A DNA stretch of 64,000 bases from Fibrobacterota bacterium (GCA_023412475.1 JAEYNR010000049.1:52762-116761); one strand, 5' to 3'. Counted from the stretch's first letter, positions 1 through 9,228 are shown. Notes: generated from the sequence alone by a model not told the origin. Numbers and translations: made by a program.

Positions 1-1162
1 TCCCGCTTAGTGCACAGTATTTTACCCGCCCCCTTTTTGTTGTGCTCCTGGTTTTCACCAAAACGTTAGTACCATTTGGAAAAACCTCTCGAAACAATCT
101 TTCAGTAAACAGTATTCCAGGTTTTAGAAATGTTTTTTGTTCTGATACCTGCTTATAATTCTCATGTTTATGTGGGTTTAATGGATGAAATATTATCGTT
201 TGTGATAATTTTGAAGGAGCTACATTTCCCTTTGAGTTTATTCCTTTTAGTTTATTTGTATTGCAGCTAGAAAAATAAAACCCTTTGAAAACAGGTTTTC
301 CCTCGTATGAGTTTTCTTTAAATATTTCTTCAATAAAATCACCTATTTTTGTCTTTATTCCTTCAAATTCAATGAGATACCGGCAAATGAGACATCGAGT
401 GATATTGTCGCTTTCTTTTGCAGATCTTTTCAGATAAAAAGCTTTGAGTGAAAACAAGAGTATATCGTACTCTTTATAAAACTTTTGACGTGGTAAATCA
501 TTTATCTGTTCAGTAGCGAATGTAGACCCTAAAATCTGGTCAGACCATTTTACAGAATTTTCAGAAAAAAATTCAGTAAACCCTGGCATTAAATCCATCT
601 TGCTGAAAACAAAAAACACCGGTAGTTCAATTCCCCAGTACCCGATCAGTTCATCCAATTTACCTCTTAGATCCAGTGCCGTCTTTTTGATACTCTCCTG
701 AGAACCATTGATAATGTTGCCAATATTGACAATACAGATGATGCAATCGACAGGTCTCTTTCGACGAACCTTTGCCAATGAGCAACAAACTGATTCAAAT
801 AACTCAGTGTTTTCTGAATTGATTAATTTTCCTGGAAAATCTAACCATATAGCCCCATTTCCTGAAAGCCATTTTATTCCAGATAAGCTTTCACCACCAT
901 TATCCCTGGGATACCTGAACGAAAAACTCAAATTGGCGGAATCCAGTATAGTGCTCTTTCCACTTTTTTCAGGACCGGTCACCATAAACCACGGGATATT
1001 ATATAATGCAGGGTTTCTAAATAACCTTCCAGATTTCACCCATTTAAAATAGCTATTTATTGCAGTTTTGAATTCTTTGAGGATCAGATATGACATCTGA
1101 GTATCTTTTGAAAAAGATTGAGATGGTTTTCGATTACCCTTTTCTTTCTTCTTAAATAACAT
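1..1162 (-). CDS. tssM: T6SS membrane-complex protein TssM/IcmF, N-terminal part (3' end beyond window)
   Basis: About 387 codons are visible, open to the left edge; the rest of the gene lies outside. Residues 52-80 read as the hallmark of the TssM cytoplasmic NTPase domain: LYNIPWFMVTG, then a Walker A loop GPEKSGKST (residues 63-71), then a WLDFPG segment near residue 105. TssM is the inner-membrane scaffold that, with TssL and TssJ, anchors the T6SS tail. The ATG lies 6 bp after the tssG stop, so the gene belongs to the same operon. Family members normally carry a two-helix transmembrane hairpin before the NTPase domain. Here the first 60 residues are charged and polar (MLFKKKEKGNRKPSQ) and show no membrane helix. 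An upstream in-frame start would have to lie inside tssG. Confidence 0.9.
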   Translation of the reverse strand, partial: MLFKKKEKGNRKPSQSFSKDTQMSYLILKEFKTAINSYFKWVKSGRLFRNPALYNIPWFMVTGPEKSGKSTILDSANLSFSFRYPRDNGGESLSGIKWLSGNGAIWLDFPGKLINSENTELFESVCCSLAKVRRKRPVDCIICIVNIGNIINGSQESIKKTALDLRGKLDELIGYWGIELPVFFVFSKMDLMPGFTEFFSENSVKWSDQILGSTFATEQINDLPRQKFYKEYDILLFSLKAFYLKRSAKESDNITRCLICRYLIEFEGIKTKIGDFIEEIFKENSYEGKPVFKGFYFSSCNTNKLKGINSKGNVAPSKLSQTIIFHPLNPHKHENYKQVSEQKTFLKPGILFTERLFREVFPNGTNVLVKTRSTTKRGRVKYCALSG

Positions 1163-1168
1163 CTTGGA

Positions 1169-2104
1169 TCAGTTCTTACCTGGAATTACTATCAAATAAG
1201 TTTCATTATTTACCTTGGGCTCACCACAGATACTGTCAATTCCCAATGATGCATTATCAGCTCCTAAAATCATAGAGATCATGTTTTCTGATGTAAATTT
1301 TACTTTCACATCACATTGCAGGTATTGTGGGAGGTAAGCTCTTATTATTTTAAAGACACCGCAAATGAATTTTGATCCTTTGTTATAAGATCTGAAAGAA
1401 TGAGAATGCTTCAATTCCAAAGTGACTGAGAGTTTTCCTGAACGATCTATTATTCGTTCTCCTAAAATGAGATTATCTGAAAGCACAAGATCTACGCCAA
1501 GCATCCTTAAACAATCCACATTCACCCATTGTGAACTCCATTGCTCTACAGATACCTCCACCCCATCACAATACCCACTGATCATTTCTATAAGGCTGTT
1601 AACATTTCCAGGTACACCTGCCATCAAACCAAAACTACACGGTAAATCATTTTCTTCCTGGTTCGACTCCACACATTCTGGCTTTTTGCTTTTCACAAAT
1701 AGGCTTATGTCATTTTTAGGCAATGGAAAAGGATAGCACTTTTTCCAAGCCTGAAAAAACAAAACATAAAGCCTGTTTTCAAAAATATTTAAAAAATCTG
1801 CTAAGGCACTCTTCTCATGGCTGTGTATGGCACCATATTCGGTAAAGTAGTGAGGCAAGGGAGAGCTAATCCCCATAAGTCCTAAAAAAGAAAACTCGAT
1901 ATTCAAACATTCATGATCCTTCTGTACATTATCTACATCACTGCAAGGAAAAGTTATTTCCCGATTAGATGACAATCTGATAAGTTTACTCCAGGAACCA
2001 TGATCCGCAGCATCAATGCCATAATACTCTTCCAACATAATCAAAAGCTGAAATGCATTAAATTCATATCCTCTTTTAAGTAATTTTTCTACCAAACCAG
2101 ACAT
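1169..2104 (-). CDS. tssG: T6SS baseplate subunit TssG
   Basis: This 311-residue protein has the TssG order of motifs: an N-terminal FNAFQLLIMLEE helix (family FxFFQAVRLLE), then SSNREITFPCSDV, FLGLMGISSPLPHYFTE and FLNIFENRLYVLFFQAWKK. TssG pairs with TssF in the T6SS baseplate wedge, which recruits the sheath and docks on the membrane complex in the cytoplasm. It follows tssF by 13 bp and precedes tssM by 6 bp, the usual tssE-F-G order. Length fits the family. The ATG at 2104 is the only reasonable start. Confidence 0.93.
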   Translation of the reverse strand: MSGLVEKLLKRGYEFNAFQLLIMLEEYYGIDAADHGSWSKLIRLSSNREITFPCSDVDNVQKDHECLNIEFSFLGLMGISSPLPHYFTEYGAIHSHEKSALADFLNIFENRLYVLFFQAWKKCYPFPLPKNDISLFVKSKKPECVESNQEENDLPCSFGLMAGVPGNVNSLIEMISGYCDGVEVSVEQWSSQWVNVDCLRMLGVDLVLSDNLILGERIIDRSGKLSVTLELKHSHSFRSYNKGSKFICGVFKIIRAYLPQYLQCDVKVKFTSENMISMILGADNASLGIDSICGEPKVNNETYLIVIPGKN

Positions 2105-2117
2105 GTCATTACCTTTT

Positions 2118-3842
2118 TTATAACAGATTCCAGGTCAGCATTTTATCAGAAGGTTTCAAAAGGAACTGAAGCTCACAGAAATTATTTGCATGCACATATT
2201 GGTTGAACAGATTCAAAAGTACCATCCCAAACAGATGAAGGTCCTCAGTATCTTTGAACTCACTCTCTTCAATAGTGAGAATAAAACGGATCCCGAATAT
2301 AAGACAACCCTTATACACTTTACGCAGCGGTTCGCTTTTAACAGCTACAATCGATTCTATTCTGTGGCTCTTTTCTTCAAAACCTGACCAATCATACAGA
2401 TGAATGTATTTTCTGAGAACATCTCTGTTTGCTATTCCTTTTACATTCGCAGCAAGGTTAGTATGGAAAGCCCATAAGTATTCATCATTTTGGGGTGGGA
2501 GAACTGGCATGGTTGGACGTGTAATATTAGATATTTTTATGTAGTCCGGAAAACCTCTTCCAGGACTATTAATATCACCTTCATGAACCATGTCTCTTGG
2601 AAGGTTGCCGTTTGTACACCAAGCCTCTATAAATACTATCTCTTCCTTTATCTCTTTTCCAGAAAGATTAGAACCACCAAACGATACATTCATCTGCCGC
2701 TTTCCTCCTGCTGTATTAACAAACCGTGCGGCATACGTATTAGCAAATCTTTTTCCGACATTTTTAAATGTATAATAAGGCTCATACACAGATTGCTCAC
2801 CTGTGACTTTGTTAATTCCTGTTATGGAGTGAATGCTATGAACACGCACATTTTCAGATGCATAATCTGCAACTACCTGGTATTGAGGCTGTAACCCGTT
2901 TTTAACCACAGATTCTGTGTTCTTTAAAAACATATTTACAACCGGACTGCAATATAATCTGAATATTGAAGAGGTAAATTCTCTTCCTACAGGAAACCGT
3001 TCGGATGCTGTAACTTTTATTATAATTGCCTCAGGAGTCGATTGAGGTTCTGGTAAAGTGTCTAATCCTCTGAATTCAACGAACAGATATTTTTCAGGAA
3101 ATGCGAAATATTCTTTCAATAAATTTTGTCCATGGAAAGAGCGTCTGGAGGTAGGTAATATTGTCTCATCATTCTCAAAGCCTCCTGCTTTTACAGCTTT
3201 GCTAGGATCGATAGAATAACATTTACCATCATTTTTATACTGAACTTCGAATCTTATGACTTCAGTGGTAAATATTCGATGCAAAGTCATGGCAACAGGA
3301 TATTCTGCATACAGAAAGACACTTATTCTTTTAAAGTCGAATTTATCCCATTTGACCGACGTATCCAGACTGAACACAAATGAAAAAACATCATTGTTCT
3401 GGTAATCACTTTCCCTCTTTACTGTAACTAATGATAATGGATTAAATATTATTGGCCAGGTAGTTCTGAACCTGCATATGTCCGAACCAGGGCCAATCTG
3501 CCCGGTCGTTATTTCTGATCCTGCAGGTAAGATCCTGCTCTCCTGAAGATATCCTGCCCGCGGCTCAAATTGGACAATGGCCAAAGATGGTATCTCTTGA
3601 AAAAACTGCGGCCATATAAGATTTATGAGACCTTCGGTCAACTGAGGCAGAGATTCATCCAGTTTCTCACGAATCCTCCCTGCAATAAAAGCAAAACCCT
3701 CAAATAAACGCTCCACATATGGATCTCGATCCCCAAGAGAATCGATATTAAGATAACGGGCAATCTGTGGATGTGCTTTGGCGAATTCAACTCCTGATTC
3801 ATAAAGATACCGCAGCTCCTCTTCATAATACTTTTTTATCAT
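2118..3842 (-). CDS. tssF: T6SS baseplate subunit TssF
   Basis: The 574-residue protein starts with the very conserved TssF opening (YYEEELRYLYESGVEFAKAH), followed by a DPYVERLFEGFAFIAGRIREK segment that is almost diagnostic. The middle holds RGLDTLPEP and the end is rich in beta strands, as in the family. TssF is the large wedge protein of the baseplate, forming TssF2G1 heterotrimers with TssG. Its start overlaps the end of tssE by 20 bp, which indicates translational coupling. Length is close to the usual 580-620 residues. Confidence 0.95.
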   Translation of the reverse strand: MIKKYYEEELRYLYESGVEFAKAHPQIARYLNIDSLGDRDPYVERLFEGFAFIAGRIREKLDESLPQLTEGLINLIWPQFFQEIPSLAIVQFEPRAGYLQESRILPAGSEITTGQIGPGSDICRFRTTWPIIFNPLSLVTVKRESDYQNNDVFSFVFSLDTSVKWDKFDFKRISVFLYAEYPVAMTLHRIFTTEVIRFEVQYKNDGKCYSIDPSKAVKAGGFENDETILPTSRRSFHGQNLLKEYFAFPEKYLFVEFRGLDTLPEPQSTPEAIIIKVTASERFPVGREFTSSIFRLYCSPVVNMFLKNTESVVKNGLQPQYQVVADYASENVRVHSIHSITGINKVTGEQSVYEPYYTFKNVGKRFANTYAARFVNTAGGKRQMNVSFGGSNLSGKEIKEEIVFIEAWCTNGNLPRDMVHEGDINSPGRGFPDYIKISNITRPTMPVLPPQNDEYLWAFHTNLAANVKGIANRDVLRKYIHLYDWSGFEEKSHRIESIVAVKSEPLRKVYKGCLIFGIRFILTIEESEFKDTEDLHLFGMVLLNLFNQYVHANNFCELQFLLKPSDKMLTWNLL

Positions 3843-4269
3843 TTTTTTTAACCTCCTGAATCTTTATGTTGGATATTTTCGGAGGTTGATTTGGAATAAG
3901 AGTTGTATGGAACATTACTTCCGGTCCCTCTATGATTTCTGCTGATATGACAAAATAAATATTACTGTTGTTGCCTTCTGATCCTAATGAATCTACCCGG
4001 ATATTTTTGAGCCTGGGCTCATATTTTTTTACAGTATCCCTTATTACTTCCTGTAACCTTCTAATTCCTTCAGGTGTTGAATGATATATTTCTGACAGTT
4101 CTGGAATACCATAATCATCTATATGTTGACTATAACCACGTCGAGTGTTAAGAAGACGAAAGAGATGATCCATAATCGATTTTGTTTTAAGATATCCCTC
4201 AGGCACAGAATCAACATGATTTCCGTCCATAAATTTCCCGGTCAAACACTCAAATAGCCCTGTCTTCAC
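3823..4269 (-). CDS. tssE: T6SS baseplate subunit TssE (gp25-like)
   Basis: The 148-residue protein carries the gp25/TssE core: LFRLLNTRRGYSQHIDDYGI (residues about 39-58), then LQEVIRDTVKKYEPRL and a C-terminal strand. TssE is homologous to phage T4 gp25 and starts sheath polymerisation on the baseplate. The start codon is GTG at 4269, preceded by a GGGAG-type ribosome site; no better ATG exists upstream. The 3' end overlaps tssF by 20 bp. It follows hcp after a 92-bp gap that holds a hairpin, so it may be expressed at a lower level than hcp. Confidence 0.92.
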   Translation of the reverse strand: MKTGLFECLTGKFMDGNHVDSVPEGYLKTKSIMDHLFRLLNTRRGYSQHIDDYGIPELSEIYHSTPEGIRRLQEVIRDTVKKYEPRLKNIRVDSLGSEGNNSNIYFVISAEIIEGPEVMFHTTLIPNQPPKISNIKIQEVKKNDKKVL

Positions 4270-4316
4270 CCAACTACTCCCAATTTACTTCTGCTTAATG
4301 AATAGCTTTAAAATTC

Positions 4317-4349
4317 AAGAAAATGAAATCCTCCGGTTTATTCGGAGGA
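4317..4349 (-). terminator. Hairpin after hcp, likely attenuating terminator inside the T6SS operon
   Basis: A perfect 7-bp stem (TCCTCCG with CGGAGGA, 4329-4335 and 4343-4349) with a 7-base loop lies just after the hcp stop. On the minus strand it is followed by a U-rich stretch (TTTCATTTTCTTG). This fits an intrinsic terminator that lets hcp be made in excess while a fraction of transcripts reads into tssE-F-G-M. The stem is short, so termination is probably partial. Confidence 0.6.
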
Positions 4350-4361
4350 CTTATTCTTCTT

Positions 4362-4838
4362 TTAACGACCTTCCAACCAGGAATCAGTATGCACATACCC
4401 CCCTTCCGGGTACTCCCAGGTAATCTTTCCATATCTGAAACTGACCTTTTCCATATGCACAAATCGTTCAAATTCTTTGGCTTTTACATTATACATGACC
4501 GGTTCGACAGAACAGACTTTTACAGTTTCCAAAAGATGGCTAAAATAGAGAATCTCTGCCCCCTGATCATCAATCTTGTACCAATCCACTTTCATTTTGT
4601 CGTATGTTATTCCTTCACATACTGCCTTATAAAGAAGCGGAGATGATTGGTCAAATGATTTTATTATCTGAAAGGCTTCATGCTTTCTGGTCCCGGTTAA
4701 AGCACCGGTATCAGGATCGGTAGGAATCCTTACTTCATGGTGAAATTCGAGAATCTCTATACTGTTTTCTCTCCCTGCGACAGTACATCCACCCTTAATT
4801 TTCCCTTCATTAATCCACATGTAAGCTGGTATCGGCAT
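4362..4838 (-). CDS. hcp: T6SS inner-tube protein Hcp (TssD)
   Basis: This 158-residue protein is a clear Hcp1-family member: MPIPAYMWI at the start, an EILEFHHEVRIPTD segment, GTRKHEAFQIIKSFDQSSP, and FVHMEKVSFRYGKITWEYPEGG near the end. Hcp hexamers stack into the tube that is fired by sheath contraction and also carry small effectors. The start has a strong ribosome site (AAAGGAGATCTC before the ATG). It sits between tssC and tssE, separated from each by about 90-100 bp, and is followed by a hairpin terminator. Confidence 0.96.
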   Translation of the reverse strand: MPIPAYMWINEGKIKGGCTVAGRENSIEILEFHHEVRIPTDPDTGALTGTRKHEAFQIIKSFDQSSPLLYKAVCEGITYDKMKVDWYKIDDQGAEILYFSHLLETVKVCSVEPVMYNVKAKEFERFVHMEKVSFRYGKITWEYPEGGYVHTDSWLEGR

Positions 4839-4939
4839 GAGATCTCCTTTGATGTTAATGGTGAAGCAAGTTATTCTGTTATTTTATGTTGCACCCTTTC
4901 GGTGAAGGTTCTTTTAGGAATCTTGACTTATTAATGAGT

Positions 4940-6463
4940 CTACTGTTTACCTTTTGGCATCTGGCTTACAAGAAACAAACTCACATCGATTCCCTCTATC
5001 TGAAAATGCGGTATAACCGATAATGAAACAGAAAAGAATCCTGGATTATCTAATAATTCATTAACACTCACCTCTGCTGCTTTCAGAGGATGTGATGCAA
5101 TTAACTGCGGACCCGGATCTGGCATTTCTGTAACCAGGCTTTTTATCCATTTATTCAATTCCTCCTGAAGCACTACTTTGCTTTTAGTGGTACCGATATT
5201 TTCACGTTGAATTATTTTAAGGTAATGAGCAATTCGGGAAATCATAAAAATGTATGGCAATCTTGAATTGACCTTTAAATTGGCATTTACATCCGGGTTG
5301 TCTGTCTGAGTGATTTTCTGAGCAGAATTGGCAGAAAAGAAACATGCGTAATTACTATTCTTATAATATGATAATGGAATGAATCCCTCGTTGGCAAACT
5401 CAAATTCACGCGTTTCCGGCACCAGTATCTCGGTAGGTATTTTCATCTGAGTGCCCTTCCCTGCATCGAAAAAATGAACCGGTAAGTCCTCTATCTTACC
5501 TCCGGATTCCGGACCGCGAATCTGAACACACCACCCATTTTCAACAAAAGAACGCACCATATTGGAGGCAAATGCGAATGAACTGTTTCCCCACAGATAC
5601 TTCTGATGATCCTTCCCTGTGATCTTTTCCGTGTAATTAAACTCCTTTACCGCAACTGTATCTGGTCCGTATGGAAGCCTCAATGCAAATCTTGGCAAAG
5701 CTAAGCCCACATATCTGGCATCCTCTGTTTTACGGAATGAATTCCACCTGACAAATTCTGAGCGATCCATAAATGTATGCAGATCTTCTATTTTTGTCAA
5801 TTCATTAAAATCTTTTTTTCCAAAAAATCTTGGAGAAACAGCACCAATAAAAGGGCAGTGACAGGCTGCAGCAACTTTTGATATATTTTGCAAGAATCCA
5901 ATATCCTCAGCGGTGCTGCTGAATTCGAAATTGGAGATCAGCGCCCCATAAGGTTCTCCTCCAGGAGTGTCATACTCATCTGTATAAACCTGCTTGTATA
6001 TACCAGACTGAATTATTTCTGCAGCATCCTCGAAATCTTCATTAATAACCTCCTTCCCAACATCCAGAAGATCTATTTTAACATTCTTGTGAAAATCAGT
6101 TCTGTCCACCAGAAATTTAAGACTCCTCCATGCAGATTCCATACTTTGAAAATCCGGATGATGCATGATTTCATCAAGCTGTTCCGATATTTTACTGTCA
6201 ATTTCTGCTATTATACTGTCGATAAGATTTTTATCGACCTTTTCTATGCTCATTTCACCCTGAACAATGCTTTCCATGAAAAATTTTAATGCAGCCCCTA
6301 TACGTTCACTTGAACTGCTCTCTGCCAACGCAGTAACTTCCGCATAGATCATCACATTGACCACCTTCTGCGGAATTGTCAACTCCATTGAGTCATATAT
6401 ATATTGCAGACTGTTTTGCGCCTCAACAGGGCGCCTCTGCATCTCCATCTTTTCATTTAACAT
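4940..6463 (-). CDS. tssC: T6SS sheath large subunit TssC (VipB)
   Basis: The 507-residue protein shows the conserved TssC features: HPDFQSMESAWRSLKFLV (about 100-118), LISNFEFSSTAEDI, FIGAVSPRFFG, ARYVGLALPRFALRLPYG, and a C-terminal part with NSRLPYIFMISRIAHYLK. With TssB it forms the contractile sheath around Hcp. The ATG at 6463 has an AAGGAG site. It follows tssB after 149 bp; in many operons this gap is shorter, but I see no gene in it. Family length (about 490-510) matches. Confidence 0.96.
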   Translation of the reverse strand: MLNEKMEMQRRPVEAQNSLQYIYDSMELTIPQKVVNVMIYAEVTALAESSSSERIGAALKFFMESIVQGEMSIEKVDKNLIDSIIAEIDSKISEQLDEIMHHPDFQSMESAWRSLKFLVDRTDFHKNVKIDLLDVGKEVINEDFEDAAEIIQSGIYKQVYTDEYDTPGGEPYGALISNFEFSSTAEDIGFLQNISKVAAACHCPFIGAVSPRFFGKKDFNELTKIEDLHTFMDRSEFVRWNSFRKTEDARYVGLALPRFALRLPYGPDTVAVKEFNYTEKITGKDHQKYLWGNSSFAFASNMVRSFVENGWCVQIRGPESGGKIEDLPVHFFDAGKGTQMKIPTEILVPETREFEFANEGFIPLSYYKNSNYACFFSANSAQKITQTDNPDVNANLKVNSRLPYIFMISRIAHYLKIIQRENIGTTKSKVVLQEELNKWIKSLVTEMPDPGPQLIASHPLKAAEVSVNELLDNPGFFSVSLSVIPHFQIEGIDVSLFLVSQMPKGKQ

Positions 6464-6612
6464 GAATTGCTCCTTCCAGATAAGCGCAAGAAAGCTTCTT
6501 TCTTTAACTCAGTTTTACATGAACAGAACGATTCTTGTGGAGTCGCTCCCCTCTGAACATTTTTTTTCGATTCACCTCCAAAGAATCGTGCTTATCAGGT
6601 ATTTATTTCATC

Positions 6613-7134
6613 TCAAGTCTCACTGTTATTGTGCCCTGATGTGTCAGGAATAAGTTTTTGTAATTCCCCTAATAAGGCTTTCGATGCCTCATTATCTTTT
6701 AAGATCCCCTCCAAACGTCTTCTGAATTCTCTGTTATCTATCAGATTTGATTTTAAATCTTTAAGCAGATTCCTTGCAGCCAAAAGCCTGCTTATAGCAG
6801 GAATATTTTTGGCAACATACTCAGGTCTGAATGATTTCATATTCTTTATTTTTAAATGCACGGCAAGCATCTTGTCCTTGTCTCTTGAAAGTTTGTCATC
6901 AACAGTATAATCCAGCGACAAATCCATCCCTTCCATAACCTGTTCCAGATTGTTTTTGTTGATGTTAATTTTCTCCAGATCGGAGATTCTTTCAGAACTC
7001 TTCTTCTTTGAAAAATCTCCTGTAACCAGGATTTTAAATGGCAGCTCTACCTTTTTCCTGGTATCCCCTTTTCCCACATCCAGTTTTAAATTGATTCTGG
7101 CTGGCGGTATCTCGTTTTGAAAACTTCCGGCCAT
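6613..7134 (-). CDS. tssB: T6SS sheath small subunit TssB (VipA)
   Basis: The 173-residue protein has the TssB signature: KVELPFKILVTGDFS (about 28-42), DLSLDYTVDDKLS, LAVHLKIKNMKSFRPEYVAKNIP, and a helical C terminus with LLAARNLLKDLKSNLIDNRE. TssB and TssC co-assemble into the sheath, which ClpV recycles; clpV is not in this window. The gene begins 8 bp after the tssA stop. The C-terminal 40 residues are more charged than typical but show no extra domain. Confidence 0.95.
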   Translation of the reverse strand: MAGSFQNEIPPARINLKLDVGKGDTRKKVELPFKILVTGDFSKKKSSERISDLEKININKNNLEQVMEGMDLSLDYTVDDKLSRDKDKMLAVHLKIKNMKSFRPEYVAKNIPAISRLLAARNLLKDLKSNLIDNREFRRRLEGILKDNEASKALLGELQKLIPDTSGHNNSET

Positions 7135-7142
7135 AGTAAATA

Positions 7143-8657
7143 TTACCTTTCATCAAATGGTTGGAAATTTAACGCAATTCCCGGATCCAAATAGCACATT
7201 TTTTTCAGCATACTATCCCTTTTCTCTATAAGAAGAGATTTTTTATCACCCGATTTTTCTTTAGCAATTACTTCATAGGTCCTTATCATAAGGTCAAGAA
7301 GATCTACAACAAGCGATGGCACCCATCTGGCAAGACTATAAGTATCAGCCAATTCGTAAAGTGATTCCAACATAAATAAAGCGATCTCAGGTCTTCGGGC
7401 ATCAAGCATACAGGATACAACAGATAATCTTCTTTTGAAATTATCAAGCTCGTTTACCTCTTTTTTAATCCCATCTACCAGAAACTGCAGACCTTCTTCT
7501 TCTGTATTGTTTGAAGTTTCAGATAACCTCAGATCCTCTTTTTCTGTTTTATTGCCGTAACTGAAGTCATTTTTACGAAGCGTTTCACTAACTTCCTGCT
7601 CAATCCATTTTTTTGTTTCAGTATTACTAAAGGGTGTTCCGTCTATAAATTTCAAATTTATCATTTGCGGAAATTTATTCACAAATAAAGCAGTTTCTAA
7701 AATTATAGCCTCATTAACTCCGGCGAATGTAACCCCAAGGTTTTCAGCAGCTTTTGCAGAAATTCTTTGCAAGTCTAACCAAAAAAGCGTATTACCTGAG
7801 CTGAACATCATTTCAGAATTGCACAATGCAGATTTAAAATCTCCCTTATCCACTAGTGATATTAAAAAAGCTCTTCTCTCCTGTGATGGGGGTTCTATTT
7901 TTGTTAACATTGCTTGTGTAAACGGTAGCATCTCGATATTTTCCCAACGTGCAACCCTCATTAACCGATAGCCTGCAGATTTTTGCGGCTCTTTTTCTAT
8001 TAAAAACAAAGCACATTTGCGTATCGAATCGAATGCAGTTTTTTCATTTTTTACAAAGTCATCAGAAAATGAACTTGTTGTTTTCCTCTCTTTTGAAACA
8101 TGATCTTCCGGAATATCTGGATTATTAATCGGTTGTGATAATTCTGGCCGCTTCTGTTCTGTCAGCTTTCTCCATTTTTTTGCAAATGCATATAATTTCT
8201 CTGGAAATGGGGACGAGTCCGGAAAATTTATACTAAGGGAATCCCTCAGATTATCCAGCACTGAAACAAGCCGATTCATTTGCTCATGAGCAACACTGGA
8301 GACTGTAGCATTTTCAAGAATTTCGGTAAACCGGCTCGCATCCAGCCATTTAAATGCCATCCATTTTCCCGTCAGTCGCCTTGGAAATAGTGCATCAAAC
8401 ATTTCTCTGCTTAGATGCATCAATGCTTCAAACAGATCACAGAAAAGGCACCAGTCCTCTTTTTTCAAATAACACAATGCCAGATATGAAAAGACACGAA
8501 TATCTTTACTTTTCTGACTCAGGATGTTATACGCCTTCTCTTCAACAAGACTATAATCAATACCTTCTGACTTACTGACTTCTTTCTTAATAGCCTCAAA
8601 ATCAGAGTCGTAATTTAAATCACTTCCACAGACTTCTTCACTAAAGCCAGTCTTCAA
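7143..8657 (-). CDS. tssA: T6SS cap/baseplate protein TssA
   Basis: This protein of at least 504 residues opens with EEVCGSDLNYDSDFEAI, the ImpA-N signature of TssA. An AHEQMNRLVSVLDNL-type helical stretch follows, with a long helical middle and a C-terminal helical region. TssA primes sheath assembly and caps the growing end. The conservative start given is a TTG at 8657. However, the only good ribosome site (AGGAGG at 8687-8692) sits 5 nt before an in-frame ATT at 8681. Starting there adds ISEIHLNS and restores the family's usual N-terminal helix, so the true start is probably that ATT. It is the first gene of the T6SS operon, so its start sets entry into the whole cluster. Confidence 0.9.
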   Translation of the reverse strand: MKTGFSEEVCGSDLNYDSDFEAIKKEVSKSEGIDYSLVEEKAYNILSQKSKDIRVFSYLALCYLKKEDWCLFCDLFEALMHLSREMFDALFPRRLTGKWMAFKWLDASRFTEILENATVSSVAHEQMNRLVSVLDNLRDSLSINFPDSSPFPEKLYAFAKKWRKLTEQKRPELSQPINNPDIPEDHVSKERKTTSSFSDDFVKNEKTAFDSIRKCALFLIEKEPQKSAGYRLMRVARWENIEMLPFTQAMLTKIEPPSQERRAFLISLVDKGDFKSALCNSEMMFSSGNTLFWLDLQRISAKAAENLGVTFAGVNEAIILETALFVNKFPQMINLKFIDGTPFSNTETKKWIEQEVSETLRKNDFSYGNKTEKEDLRLSETSNNTEEEGLQFLVDGIKKEVNELDNFKRRLSVVSCMLDARRPEIALFMLESLYELADTYSLARWVPSLVVDLLDLMIRTYEVIAKEKSGDKKSLLIEKRDSMLKKMCYLDPGIALNFQPFDER

Positions 8658-9228
8658 TGAATTCAGATGGATTTCAGAAATGAGATCCTCCTGGTTAATT
8701 TTTTAATCAGATTATTAAAACTTTTAAAATTTCAGGGAAACAACTCAGTAATCAACGAGAGAATAGGAAAGGAACTTCAAATAATCGTTCTCGGAAAATA
8801 TAATGCGTTGTGGAAATGCTGGTTCAGAAAGATTTGCGCTGTAAATATTGAAAGTGAGCTGCAGGAAATTTTATAAATACTTCGGCAATTCCACCAAAAC
8901 GCTCCAGATCAGAACGGTTTTCTTTCAATAGAATATAATTTGGGATTAGACCAAAGAGTATTTCAGTTTTATTTTTTTTACTATATCATTAAGAACCGTA
9001 TCTAAATCAGTATTACTTTTTAGATGAATACTCAGCCAATTTAAACGAATTAGCCCAATTTAATAAATCTAATCAAAAGTAATTTATAAACTATGAAACT
9101 AATATTTTGAAACTATTTTTCATCTCTGGGCTTATCTGATTATTTTTTTTCCTGATTCTATCTGAATGTTTCTATCCGATTAGTTACTCTCTCCTGATTA
9201 ACTCTGATTTCGACAAGGATATCCGCTT
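8658..9228. other. Divergent AT-rich intergenic region between the T6SS operon and the FHA-transglycosylase gene
   Basis: This 571-bp stretch must hold the promoters of both the T6SS operon (minus) and the FHA gene (plus). I recognise no protein-coding gene in it; a 69-codon plus-strand reading frame at its left end has no recognisable features. An imperfect inverted repeat near 9021-9044 (AGTATT, 12-base loop, AATACT) could be an operator. The stretch 9150-9180 (CTGATTCTATCTGA then TGTTTCT) resembles 15083-15110 upstream of the S41 protease gene, so a shared short repeat or binding motif is possible. I found no convincing sigma-54 promoter. Confidence 0.5.
8687..8692 (-). promoter_or_regulatory. 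Strong Shine-Dalgarno site pointing to an ATT start for tssA
   Basis: AGGAGG on the minus strand lies 5 nt upstream of an in-frame ATT codon (8681-8679) and 29 nt upstream of the TTG at 8657. No ATG or GTG lies at a workable distance. ATT initiation is rare and is known for the autoregulated infC gene. Confidence 0.55.

Noticed and set aside
708..1052. Plus-strand reading frame of 114 codons
   Set aside because: It lies entirely inside the tssM frame on the minus strand and shows no protein features.
8667..8876. Plus-strand reading frame of 69 codons upstream of the T6SS operon
   Set aside because: Overlaps the tssA ribosome site region and has no recognisable features or good start signal.
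8658..9228. Sigma-54 promoters for the T6SS operon
   Set aside because: I looked for TGGCAC/TTGC pairs at the right spacing on both strands and found none convincing.
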